From the NCBI GenBank assembly GCA_023666645.1, contig JAMPBP010000001.1, forward strand, positions 799,169 to 863,168: a DNA stretch of 64,000 nt, written 5' to 3'. This DNA is from Clostridiales bacterium. Lineage in GTDB: Bacteria; Bacteroidota; Bacteroidia; Bacteroidales; Muribaculaceae. The position numbers were made by a program, and so were the translations under genes. This document shows, piece after piece, positions 1 to 9,000 of this stretch; position 1 is the stretch's first letter, and each line of letters opens with the position of its first letter. The notes beneath the pieces are model-generated. The model searched no databases. It was not told the origin of the DNA and saw nothing but the letters and a program-made list of their open reading frames with translations.

Positions 1-2
1 AG

Positions 3-2021
3 TGGAAATACAACTATGGCGAGACCGACGAGCATGTGCTCTTCGGCGACTGGCAGATATGTTTCCAGACCTATGCCGACCTCTACAATCTCCTTCCCGA
101 CGACAAGCGCATAAAGCGCGCCCGCGAGGTCATGGAGTATGAGATGTCGACACCACGCAACGACTACTGGTGGTGGTCAGATGGCCTGTACATGGTGATG
201 CCTGTCATGACCAAGCTCTACAAGATTACCGACAATCCTCGTTATCTTGACAAATTATATGAATATATCCAGGTATCCGACAGCATAATGTATGACCCTG
301 AGACCGGACTATATTTCCGTGACGGCAAGTATGTATATCCCAAGCACAAAAGCGCCAACGGCAAGAAAGATTTCTGGGCCCGTGGTGACGGCTGGGTGCT
401 CGCCGGACTTGCCAAGGTGCTGGCCGACCTCCCCTCTGATTACAAACACCGACAATTTTTCGAGGACAAATACCGAAAGATGGCCGATGCCGTGGTGGCA
501 TGCCAGCAACCCGGCGGCTACTGGTCACGCTCCATGCTCGACGAGGCCCATGCCCCCGGTCCGGAGACTTCCGGCACCGCCTTCTTCACCTATGGACTGC
601 TATGGGGCATCAACAACGGCTACCTCAATGATACCAAATACCTCGACGCTGCCCTCAAAGGATGGAATTATCTCAAGACAACTGCCCTGCAGAAGGATGG
701 CCGCATAGGCTACGTGCAACCTATCGGTGAAAAGGCCATACCGGGCCAGGTGGTCGACTCACGGTCTACCTCCAACTTTGGCGTCGGAGCCTTCCTACTC
801 GCAGCCTGTGAGTACACCCGCTTTCTTGAGGCCCAACACAACAATGACCGCGCCTACTGGGTCGACTTGCTCTACAAGATAGCCTATCCGGTGCTCAGCA
901 ATATGTCAAAGGGTGAGCTACAGCAGAACATGCTCGTCGAGGTAAGCCCCAACTGGGACGGCCGCAACAAAAAGGTGACATACATGGAAACATTCGGCCG
1001 CCTCATGGCCGGTATAGCTCCCTGGCTCGCTCTTCCTGATGATGACACCCCCGAGGGCATAAAGCGCAAGGAATTGCGCGACATGGCCCTGGCAAGCTAC
1101 AAAAACGCCGTAGACCCCGACAGCCCCGACTACCTGCTGTGGCAAGGTCAGGGACAGGCTCTTGTCGATGCCGCCTATGTTGCCGAGAGCTTCCTGCGCG
1201 CCTGGGATACTTTGTGGGTACCGCTCGATGATATCACCAAACAACGTTACATCAAGGAATTCACACAACTGAGACATGTCGACCCGCCCTACACCAACTG
1301 GTTACTCTTCTCCTCAACAATAGAGGGACTCCTGGCCAAGGCCGGCGCCGACTGTGACGAATATCGCGTCAACTCGGCCATACGCAAGGTCGAGGAATGG
1401 TATGTGGGCGACGGATGGTATGCCGACGGCCCATCGTTTGCCTACGACTACTACAGCAGCTATGTGTTCCACCCCATGTATCTCGAAACACTCCAGGCCA
1501 TGAAAGATGCCGGCAAGCGCACACGCATCCACTACCCCAAGTATTATGACCGTGCACTTAAACGTGCACAGAAATATGCCATCGTGCTCGAACGCCAGAT
1601 CTCGCCCGAAGGAACATTCCCCGTTTTCGGCCGCTCCATCCCCTACCGCATGGCCACAATGCAGCCCTTGGCTCTGATGGCATGGTACGAGAAACTTCCG
1701 GCCGGACTCACCAACGGCCAGGTACGCGCGGCCCTCACCGCCGTGATGCACCGCATGTTTGACGACAAAGAGAACTTCAACGAGAAAGGGTTCCTCACCA
1801 TAGGCTTCGCCGGACGGCAACCCAACATAGCCGACTGGTACACCAACAACGGGTCGCTCTACATGACCTCCCTGTCGTTCCTCCCCTTAGGACTGCCGGC
1901 CACCCACCCCTTCTGGACCGACGCGCCCCTCCCCTGGACCAACCGGAAAGCCTGGGGCGGCCAGCCATTCCCCAAAGACCACCACTGGAACGACGGCCAG
2001 TCCATCAAGGACCTGTTCTAA
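3..2021 (+). CDS. GH105 (unsaturated rhamnogalacturonyl hydrolase)-DUF2264 fusion, 5' partial
   Basis: The reading frame is open from the window edge (first full codon at 3), so the start lies upstream. The GTG at 36 is not a credible start because the residues before it continue the GH105 fold. Visible residues 1 to about 270 match GH105 (YteR-type): a run of alpha/alpha-barrel helices, WWWSDGLYM, and a FWARGDGWVLAGLAKVL segment typical of the active-site wall. Family members remove the unsaturated galacturonate left at the non-reducing end by pectin lyases. From about residue 280 to 640 a DUF2264 domain follows (LLWQGQGQALVDAAYVAESFLRA, PPYTNWLLFSS, DGWYADGPSFAYDYYSSYVFHPMY), whose function is unknown. 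Being secreted or periplasmic is likely but the N-terminus is missing. A rhamnogalacturonan locus lies 36 kb away, so this gene may belong to another locus to the left. Confidence 0.85.
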   Translation, partial: WKYNYGETDEHVLFGDWQICFQTYADLYNLLPDDKRIKRAREVMEYEMSTPRNDYWWWSDGLYMVMPVMTKLYKITDNPRYLDKLYEYIQVSDSIMYDPETGLYFRDGKYVYPKHKSANGKKDFWARGDGWVLAGLAKVLADLPSDYKHRQFFEDKYRKMADAVVACQQPGGYWSRSMLDEAHAPGPETSGTAFFTYGLLWGINNGYLNDTKYLDAALKGWNYLKTTALQKDGRIGYVQPIGEKAIPGQVVDSRSTSNFGVGAFLLAACEYTRFLEAQHNNDRAYWVDLLYKIAYPVLSNMSKGELQQNMLVEVSPNWDGRNKKVTYMETFGRLMAGIAPWLALPDDDTPEGIKRKELRDMALASYKNAVDPDSPDYLLWQGQGQALVDAAYVAESFLRAWDTLWVPLDDITKQRYIKEFTQLRHVDPPYTNWLLFSSTIEGLLAKAGADCDEYRVNSAIRKVEEWYVGDGWYADGPSFAYDYYSSYVFHPMYLETLQAMKDAGKRTRIHYPKYYDRALKRAQKYAIVLERQISPEGTFPVFGRSIPYRMATMQPLALMAWYEKLPAGLTNGQVRAALTAVMHRMFDDKENFNEKGFLTIGFAGRQPNIADWYTNNGSLYMTSLSFLPLGLPATHPFWTDAPLPWTNRKAWGGQPFPKDHHWNDGQSIKDLF

Positions 2022-2036
2022 GAGCCCATTCGATAA
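2021..2036 (+). repeat. Copy 1 of the AGAGCCCATTCGATAA dispersed repeat
   Basis: AGAGCCCATTCGATAA begins on the last base of the preceding stop codon. The same 16 bases occur in inverted orientation inside the 3' end of ispF (12044 down to 12029), and a one-mismatch copy starts at 11938. An exact 16-mer pair alone could be chance in 64 kb. Three copies at gene ends make an element more plausible. Confidence 0.4.
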
Positions 2037-2135
2037 AGAGCCAACCTCCAATCGACCGACATTTATACAGGGGCCGGCCAAGATTGTCATGCCCGTTTTT
2101 TTTAGTTATCCCTGCCATTCTCACGGAAAAATTAG

Positions 2136-2143
2136 TACCTTTG
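2136..2143 (+). promoter_or_regulatory. Promoter -7 element for lgt
   Basis: TACCTTTG matches the Bacteroidota -7 consensus TAnnTTTG. It lies 40 bases before the lgt start. No convincing -33 TTG is present at the expected distance. Confidence 0.6.
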
Positions 2144-2183
2144 CATTCCTCACTCCCCTTTACACCCTCTTAAAAAGAACCGT

Positions 2184-3053
2184 ATGCTTAGTTTCATAAC
2201 GTGGTCGGTCGATCCACGACTCATCGACTCCTTTGTTACCGTGAGATGGTATGGACTGATGTTTGCCATCGGGTTTCTGGTAGGCTACAAGATTGTGGAG
2301 CGCATGTTCAAGCATGAAGGCGCGCCCGAGAAATGGCTCGGCACCCTGTTGCTATGGGTTATTGCCGGAACAATAGTAGGGGCTCGCCTGGGACATGTCT
2401 TCTTCTATGAATGGGACCTTTATTCCCAGCACCCCATGCGCATATTCTACATATGGGAAGGTGGACTGGCAAGCCATGGAGGCACCATAGGCGTGATTCT
2501 CGGTGTGTTGTGTTTCTCATGGATCACGACCAGGAGGTCACCGCTGTGGACATTTGACCGCCTTGTAATACCCATCGCCCTGGTGGGGGCACTCATACGC
2601 ATGGGCAATCTCATGAACCATGAGATCTATGGCCATGTCACCGATGTGCCATGGGCATTCCGATTCATCGACAATATCAACGCCTGGATGGCAGGCGCTC
2701 CGGCCATCTACACCGAGCCCTCCCACCCCACTCAAATCTACGAGGCATTGTGGTATCTGGCCTTGTTTGGACTGCTTATGTGGATGTACTGGAAACGCAA
2801 CGACGAGGCGCGTCCCGGCCTCATATTCGGCACCTTCCTTACCTTGCTTTTCCTGGGGCGCTTCCTTCTCGAGTATCTGAAAAATGTACAGGTGGGATTC
2901 GAGACTGAGATGATCGCAACATATGGCATCAACATGGGGCAGCTGCTGAGCATACCTTTCATTCTCATAGGAATCTTCTTTGTAATCAGAGCCTACTGCC
3001 GGCCTAAGGTGGAGCTGTCGTTCCCCAACAAATTTGCCGATGCCAGGAACTGA
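2184..3053 (+). CDS. lgt: Prolipoprotein diacylglyceryl transferase Lgt
   Basis: Inner-membrane enzyme that transfers diacylglycerol from phosphatidylglycerol to the lipobox cysteine of prelipoproteins, the first step of lipoprotein maturation. At 289 residues it has the normal family length and about seven hydrophobic segments. Y23 in the RWYG motif, H98 in the SHGG motif and the Lgt signature R139-x-x-N142-x-x-N145-x-E147 (RMGNLMNHEIYG) correspond to the essential Tyr26, His103, Arg143 and Asn146 of the E. coli enzyme. The ATG at 2184 gives an N-terminus that runs straight into the first membrane helix. It is followed by a bidirectional hairpin terminator, so it appears to be a single-gene unit. 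Many lipoproteins encoded in this window would be its substrates. Confidence 0.97.
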   Translation: MLSFITWSVDPRLIDSFVTVRWYGLMFAIGFLVGYKIVERMFKHEGAPEKWLGTLLLWVIAGTIVGARLGHVFFYEWDLYSQHPMRIFYIWEGGLASHGGTIGVILGVLCFSWITTRRSPLWTFDRLVIPIALVGALIRMGNLMNHEIYGHVTDVPWAFRFIDNINAWMAGAPAIYTEPSHPTQIYEALWYLALFGLLMWMYWKRNDEARPGLIFGTFLTLLFLGRFLLEYLKNVQVGFETEMIATYGINMGQLLSIPFILIGIFFVIRAYCRPKVELSFPNKFADARN

Positions 3054-3077
3054 CGATAACATGATAAATAGATAAAC

Positions 3078-3120
3078 AAACGGGGCCTGTTCACCATTAA
3101 GAAGTGAACAGGCCCCGTTA
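3078..3120. terminator. Bidirectional hairpin terminator between lgt and the small membrane protein gene
   Basis: A perfect 15-base inverted repeat (3080-3094 with 3104-3118, core GGGGCCTGTTCAC) with a 9-base loop lies between two convergent genes. On the minus strand it is followed by a T-rich tract, so termination of the minus-strand gene looks strongest. Confidence 0.85.
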
Positions 3121-3142
3121 AGTTATAGGCTATGCAGGTATT

Positions 3143-3409
3143 TTACATAGAAGCAAAGACTGCTCCTAAAAACGCTACGACAACAATAATGTAAATGAAC
3201 GAGATGATGAGACCGGCGATAGCAAGACCTTTCTTAGGCTTGAACATACCGATGATTGAAAAGATGAGTCCGAGGAGCCAAAGAATCCAGTCAAGGACAG
3301 GCACCCAGCAGAAAATGAGGCCCAGGAGTGCAAGAACAAAACCTGCTGTACCCATTCCGTTGCCTTTCTTCTCGACAACAACGACCTGAGGTTGTACGTT
3401 TTCTTCCAT
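3143..3409 (-). CDS. Small DUF4190-like inner-membrane protein
   Basis: An 88-residue protein. A short hydrophilic N-terminus containing VVVVEKK is followed by two long hydrophobic stretches: about residues 20-54, which may form a helical hairpin, and about 62-86. They are separated by the basic turn FKPKKG. This arrangement matches small DUF4190-type membrane proteins common in Bacteroidota. The function is unknown. Its own promoter at 3532-3561 and the hairpin terminator at 3078-3120 bracket it, which supports a real monocistronic gene despite its size. Confidence 0.75.
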   Translation of the reverse strand: MEENVQPQVVVVEKKGNGMGTAGFVLALLGLIFCWVPVLDWILWLLGLIFSIIGMFKPKKGLAIAGLIISFIYIIVVVAFLGAVFASM

Positions 3410-3531
3410 TGTAAAATAGTTTTGATGTGAATAATTAAATTACTGACTTAAAATCCATCGACCATTACTTTGGAATGTGATGCGACATACAATCAAGCAA
3501 AAGGTCAGAGTGAGATATGTGACAGTTTCGG

Positions 3532-3561
3532 CAAATATACAATTTTTTTGATTCACCTCAA
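3532..3561 (-). promoter_or_regulatory. Promoter for the small membrane protein gene
   Basis: Read on the minus strand: TTG (3561-3559), 19 bases, then TATATTTG (3539-3532). This is a textbook Bacteroidota promoter. It implies a 5' UTR of about 115 bases before the start at 3409. Confidence 0.75.
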
Positions 3562-3668
3562 AATTCTACAAAATAATATACAAACTTTTCGGTATTTCAA
3601 TCAAAATCAGCGTCATTTGTTATCAAAACCGTTTTTTAACCTATGTTATTCAATAGTTATTAACAACA

Positions 3669-3694
3669 TTGAGCGATTTTGTATAGTATATTTG
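3669..3694 (+). promoter_or_regulatory. Orphan plus-strand promoter
   Basis: TTG at 3669-3671 and TATATTTG at 3687-3694 form a promoter pointing right. The spacer is 15 bases, shorter than the ideal 19. No protein gene on the plus strand follows before 10954; the next gene (lpxA-like) is on the minus strand. Confidence 0.55.
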
Positions 3695-3698
3695 CAAC

Positions 3699-3785
3699 GT
3701 AGAAACTTTGTTAGACAATAATATACTTGAATTTTGGTTATGAGGAAGGTGGAGCTACTGTGAAGAAGCCCCACCTTTAAATTTC
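3699..3785 (+). ncRNA. Candidate small RNA in the 3410-3888 gene-free gap
   Basis: Transcription from the orphan promoter would start near 3698-3700. A hairpin with arms 3746-3755 and 3768-3777 (AAGGTGGAGC / GCCCCACCTT, one mismatch, 12-base loop) is followed by a short A/T-rich stretch, giving a possible transcript of about 80-90 bases. A 7-codon frame (ATG 3740 to TGA 3763) overlaps the hairpin and could be a mini-peptide or chance. I recognise no known RNA family. The rest of the gap holds the minus-strand promoter at 3532-3561 and the terminator at 3811-3847. Confidence 0.35.
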
Positions 3786-3810
3786 ATATAATAGCCTCTA
3801 ACATATCAAG

Positions 3811-3847
3811 CGGGGGACAGCATGCCTTGTCAGCTTGCTGTCCCCCG
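3811..3847 (-). terminator. Hairpin terminator after the lpxA-like gene
   Basis: A 12-base perfect stem (CGGGGGACAGCA at 3811-3822 with TGCTGTCCCCCG at 3836-3847) and a 13-base loop lie 42 bases past the lpxA-like stop. No strong T-run follows on either strand. It could also stop rightward transcripts from the orphan promoter. Confidence 0.7.
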
Positions 3848-3888
3848 TAAAATCGGGAACCGGTTTTCAGCGGCTCTTATAATTACAA

Positions 3889-4674
3889 TCACTCGAGATC
3901 GACAGGAACCGCCACGATGCGCAGGTTGTTCTCCCTTATGAAATTGAGAATGTTGCTGCGTATTGGAGAGTCATCGATATCGGCCTCAATTCGCTTCAGG
4001 GCATTGAATACCGAGGTACCACACTGATAGATGTGACGGTAGGCCTTGGCCACATCGTCAATCTGGTCGTCGGTAAACTGTCCATTACGCATAATGTGGG
4101 CATTGATACCGAAATATGTGGCAGGGTTGTGGGCAATGATCACATAGGGAGGCACATTGCCACTGATGCGGCATCCACCCTTGATGAGCACCCATTCTCC
4201 TATCTTGGACCCCTCATGAATGATACAATTGGACGAGAGGATCGAGCACTTGCCCACCTGAATGCTGCCGGCCATAGTCACACCGTTGCCTATGACTGTC
4301 TTGCCCACGATATCGCAGTCATGACCTATATGGGCCTTGGCCATGATGAAAGTGCCATCGCCTATGAAGGTGCCGCGCTCGTTGACAAAGCCACGGTTGA
4401 TGATGACATTCTCGCGTATCACACAGTCAGCGCCTATCGTGCATGTGCTTTTCTCCCCTTTCCAGCGGAAGTCCTGAGGATCAGCACCCACAATGGCTCC
4501 GTTATATATCTTGGTACGTGCTCCTACAGTAGTGCCCGCCATGACACTGGCATAGGGCATGATGACTGCACCGTCGCCAATCACGACATTCGCGTCGACA
4601 TAGGCAAATGGATAGATGGTCACATCCTTGCCAATGACGGCTGTAGGATCGATGTGTGCTAATGAACTGATCAT
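3889..4674 (-). CDS. LpxA-family acyl-ACP:UDP-GlcNAc O-acyltransferase (paralogue-like)
   Basis: A 261-residue left-handed beta-helix protein: hexapeptide repeats over about residues 5-185, then the alpha-helical C-terminal domain typical of LpxA. LpxA adds a hydroxyacyl chain to UDP-GlcNAc at the start of lipid A synthesis in the cytosol. H115 and H118 (AHIGHDC) match E. coli His122 and the catalytic His125, and H153 matches His160. The residue equivalent to His144 is S137 (MAGSIQV), unlike canonical LpxA (LAGHV). lpxC-fabZ and lpxD are not adjacent, so this may be a second, divergent copy. It starts 23 bases after the outer-membrane channel gene and is probably the last gene of the efflux operon. 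Acyl chain and acceptor cannot be read from the sequence. Confidence 0.85.
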   Translation of the reverse strand: MISSLAHIDPTAVIGKDVTIYPFAYVDANVVIGDGAVIMPYASVMAGTTVGARTKIYNGAIVGADPQDFRWKGEKSTCTIGADCVIRENVIINRGFVNERGTFIGDGTFIMAKAHIGHDCDIVGKTVIGNGVTMAGSIQVGKCSILSSNCIIHEGSKIGEWVLIKGGCRISGNVPPYVIIAHNPATYFGINAHIMRNGQFTDDQIDDVAKAYRHIYQCGTSVFNALKRIEADIDDSPIRSNILNFIRENNLRIVAVPVDLE

Positions 4675-4697
4675 GGTTATATAGTTTAAGTTAATTA

Positions 4698-6080
4698 TTA
4701 GCGACCGCCTCCAAGCGATTGATAGAGATTGATGACAGCCTGGGCGCGTGCGAGCTCACATGACAGCTGCGACATCTGGGCCGACAGGAGGCTCGACTGG
4801 GCTGTCAGCACCTCGAGATATGTAGCACCGTCAGTTTTGAAGAGCTCACCGGTATAGTCGGTGGCCTTGATGAGGTCGTCGACCTGAACGGCAAGTATGG
4901 CCGCCTTCTCACAGTAGTTATCATAAGTTGTGAGGGCAGTGCTCACCTCTGCCGAAGCCGACAGCAAAGCATATTCGAAATTGTTCATGGCCTGCTGCTG
5001 CTGAGCCTTGGTAGCTTTGAGACGAGCTATGTTCTGTCCGCGCATGAAGATTGGAGCGGTCAGAGAGCCGGCAAGCGAGGCAATCCAGTCACCGGGGTTC
5101 TTGATAAATGAACCGAAAGAGTTGGTAAACCCATAGTTGGCAGTGATTGTAAGTCCCGGATAGAATGCGGCACGGGCCGAGTTGGTGTTATAATAAGCCA
5201 CTGCAACTGCGAGCTCCGAGGCCTTGATGTCGGGACGGGCGGCAAGCTGGCTCATAGGCACGCCCGATTCAAAGGCACGTGGCAACTCAAGCGATGGAGC
5301 CGCAGTGACAGCCCACTCGGCAGGCTTGCTCTTGAGCAACAGCGACATTGTGTTATTGGCATGATGGAGCGATGTCTCCAGGTCGGTGATTGATGCCAGG
5401 ACACTGCGATAATTAGCATCAGCCTGCATTACAGCAGCCTCATTGGTGCGTCCTGCCTCCTTATACTCCTTCATCACCTGCACGTTACGTTCCCATATCT
5501 GGGCCGTAGTGCGGTTGAGCTCAAGTTGCGCTTTAAGAACTGCAATGCTGTAATAGCAGTTGGCCACTCCTCCTATTATCTGGGAGCGCACAGCCTGTTC
5601 ATAGGCCAATGCCTGTGAGTGGGAAGCCTCGGCGGCACGCTTGCTGTTGAGAGTCTTGGCAAAGATATCAACCTCCCAAGATGCGCTCAGGGGTATGGTA
5701 TAGTTCCAGTTGGTGAGTTTACCGTTGGATACCGACGATGCGCCTCCCGAAGGTGCGAGCATCAATGAGGGTAGATATGCAAGACGGGCACCCTGCATGT
5801 TGGCATGGGCTATCTCGACATTGAGACGCGCATTATCGAGGTCGACATTGACAGCAAGCGCCTGGTTGATAAGATCCTGCAACATGGGGTCGGTGAAGAC
5901 TTCCTGCCAGGGAAGATTTCCGAAGTTATCATTGTCAAGCTCGGCCTGGCGTGCCTGTACATACTCGGCCTGAAGCTCGTCGTCGCTCGGCATTGAGAAT
6001 TTTTTATAGATGTGACAGCTCGAGAGTGTCGACACCAAGAGTGCCGACACTGCCAAGCGTGTGATAGTTGTCTGTTTCAT
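4698..6080 (-). CDS. RND efflux outer-membrane channel lipoprotein (OprM/TolC family)
   Basis: A 460-residue trimeric outer-membrane factor that would form the exit duct of the pump encoded just upstream. The signal peptide ends in a lipobox, LSSC, with lipidated C22. Two OEP repeats follow, rich in long heptad-like helices (for example SAEVSTALTTYDNYCEKAAILAVQVDDLIKAT shortened here to its start SAEVSTALTTY), with the ARPDIKASELAVA motif typical of NodT-type OMFs near the middle. It is the third gene of the adaptor-pump-channel operon, with a 17-base gap after the pump gene, and is followed by the lpxA-like gene. Confidence 0.93.
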   Translation of the reverse strand: MKQTTITRLAVSALLVSTLSSCHIYKKFSMPSDDELQAEYVQARQAELDNDNFGNLPWQEVFTDPMLQDLINQALAVNVDLDNARLNVEIAHANMQGARLAYLPSLMLAPSGGASSVSNGKLTNWNYTIPLSASWEVDIFAKTLNSKRAAEASHSQALAYEQAVRSQIIGGVANCYYSIAVLKAQLELNRTTAQIWERNVQVMKEYKEAGRTNEAAVMQADANYRSVLASITDLETSLHHANNTMSLLLKSKPAEWAVTAAPSLELPRAFESGVPMSQLAARPDIKASELAVAVAYYNTNSARAAFYPGLTITANYGFTNSFGSFIKNPGDWIASLAGSLTAPIFMRGQNIARLKATKAQQQQAMNNFEYALLSASAEVSTALTTYDNYCEKAAILAVQVDDLIKATDYTGELFKTDGATYLEVLTAQSSLLSAQMSQLSCELARAQAVINLYQSLGGGR

Positions 6081-6097
6081 TTACAAGTGGAATGTAA

Positions 6098-9000
6098 TTA
6101 ATTGTCTAACTTGGAATACTGCTCGATCTCACTCTCTATGCCCGAGTTGTCGGTATCCTTGAATTTAAGCGGCGAGAACTTCTCCTGAATAATCTGGAAG
6201 GTGACAAAGAGAGCCGGCACGATGAAAATCTGGAATATCATACCAATCAACATACCACCAATCGAACCGGTACCCAGAGCCTTGTTACCATTGGCGCCCA
6301 CACCGTGGGAGAACATCATTGGTAACAGACCTATGATAAGCGCCAACGAGGTCATCAAGATAGGACGTAGACGCGCCGCGGCACCGGCAATAGCTGCATT
6401 GAGGATTGACATACCCGTGCGGCGACGCTCAAGGGCAAACTCAACGATAAGAATGGCATTCTTGGCCAACAGACCGATAAGCATGATCAATGCAATCTGC
6501 AGGTATATACTGTTGGCTATGCCAAATACCTGGGCAAATATGAATGTGCCCATCAAGCCGAACGGAACCGAGAACAGCACGGCGAACGGCAGTATGTAGC
6601 TCTCGTACTGAGCTGAAAGCAACAGGTAAACGAAGAGCAGACACAGAGCGAAGATGATTGCGGTAGCGTTGCCTGACTGACCGGCCTCCTCACGTGTCAT
6701 GCCGGCATACTCATATCCATAGCCTTGAGGCAGGGTTTGTGCGGCTACGCGTGCCACAGCCTCAAGTGCCTGGCCTGAAGAGTAGCCCGGAGCCGGGGTA
6801 CCGGTAACCGATATTGACTGGAACATGTTGAAACGGTTCAACAGGTCGGGGCCATATATCTTGGTAAGGGTGACGAAGTTCTCGAGCGAAGCCATCTCCT
6901 GGCCGTTGCGTATCTTGATCGTCGAGAGTGTCTCGGGTGATACGCGCGACTCGGGCGCGGCCTGCATCATCACGCGGTAAATCTTACCGAAACGGTTGAA
7001 GTTGGACACATACATGCCACCGTAGTAACCCTGAAGTGTCGACAATATTGTCGAGGGGCTTATGCCGGCCTGCTTACATTTGGCGGCGTCGATGTCGATG
7101 AGGTACTGGGGGAAGGTGGGGTTGAAGGTTGAGTAGGCCACCTGGATTTCGGGCTGCTGGTTGAGCTGTCCGAGGAATCCCTGTACCAGACCGAAGAACT
7201 TGTTGATGTCGCCACCGGTGCGGTCAAGCATCTTGAGCTCGAAACCGTTGGTGACCGAGTAACCTGTGATCATGGGCGGTGCGAATGCTACGACGCGGCC
7301 GTCCTTGATGCCTGCCGCTATGCCGAAGATGCGTTTCACTATTGCATCTGAGCTCATTGACGGGTCCTGACGGTTGTCCCAGTGGTCAAGTTTTACCATG
7401 AATGTACCGTAGGTGGCACCCTCGCCGGCTATGAACGAGTAGCCGAGAATCTTCTGGCAATATTTCACACCGGGTATATCCTTGATTTGTGCTGCGACCT
7501 TGTCAACAACCTCTTCGGTGCGCTCCTGTGAGGTTCCCGGAGGCATGTCGACCATCGCGAACAGGAAGCCGGTGTCCTCGTTGGGCACGAGGGTTGATGG
7601 CGTACGGCCCATGAGCCATACAAGGGCGAGTATCGAGACTATCACGAGACCGAATGTCGACACCTTGTGACGTGCAAAGAAGGTTGTTATTCTCTTGTAA
7701 CCGGCAATTGAGCCATCGAACACTTTGTTGAATGATTTCTGGAAGCGTTTACCGAAGATGCCTATGATGGTAATTAGGGCGACGATCCATGCCATGATGC
7801 TCAGCGCGACATTGTCAAAGCTGAACCAGCCGAGCACCATGAATGTCACGGTGGCAATGAGGAATATCATTGTGATCATGGGGTGCATGGACAGCTTGCT
7901 CTTGGCAACCTCACCGGCTGCCTTGTAGGCGGTGCCCATACGTTCCTTGAGAGATGCGTCGCTGTTGTGGGGTTTCAGGAACACTGCACAGAGAGCGGGT
8001 GACAGGGTCAGGGCGTTCAGAGCCGAGATACCGATGGCTATTGCCATTGTAAGACCGAACTGCTGGTAGAACACACCGCTTGTTCCCGACATGAACGATA
8101 CCGGGATGAACACGAGCATCATGACGAGTGTGATCGAGATGATGGCACCGCCTATCTCGTTCATGGCGTCGATCGATGCCTTGCGGGCGCTCTTGTAACC
8201 GACATCGAGTTTGGCGTGCACCGCCTCCACGACCACAATGGCGTCATCGACCACGATGGCGATGGCAAGCACGAGAGCCGACAGGGTGATGAGGTTGAGC
8301 GAGAAGCCTATGAGGCTCATGCCGAAGAATGTACCGATCAATGCTACCGGTATGGCGATTGCGGGGATGATGGTCGAGCGGAAGTCCTGCAGGAAGACGT
8401 ATGTCACGAGGAACACAAGGATGAATGCCTCGATAAGGGTCTGTATGACGTGGTGGATTGACGCGTAAAGGAACTCGTTGTTGTCCATGAGGACAGCGAA
8501 CTCCAGTCCCTCGGGCAGTTCCAGTCCCAGTTTGTCGATTGTAGCCTTACAGTCGTTGATAATCTGTGTAGCGTTTGTTCCGGCGGTCTGGAACACCATA
8601 CATGTTGATGACGGGCGGCCGTTGAGATCGTTGGCGAAACCGTATGTGAGTTTTCCGAGTTCCACATCGGCCACATCTTTCAGGTAAAGTACCGAGCCGT
8701 CGCTGTTGGCGCGTACCACAATGTTCTCGAACTCCTCGGGGGTTACGAGACGGCCACGGTAACGCATGGTGTACTGGAATGTCTGGTCACCCTGTTCACC
8801 GAATGCACCGGGAGCTGCCTCGACGTTCTGTTCGGCCAGCGTGGCGGCTATATCGCTCGGTATAAGGCCATACTGAGCCATTACATCAGGTTTGAGCCAT
8901 ATACGCATCGAGTAGTCGGCACCGAATGACATAACGTCGCCCACACCGTTAACACGTTGCAACAGTGGGATAACGTTGATCTTCATATAGTTGTCGATAA

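Noticed and set aside
3470..3721. 83-codon open frame on the plus strand
   Set aside because: A/T-rich intergenic composition, overlaps two promoters, no signal peptide or recognisable domain.
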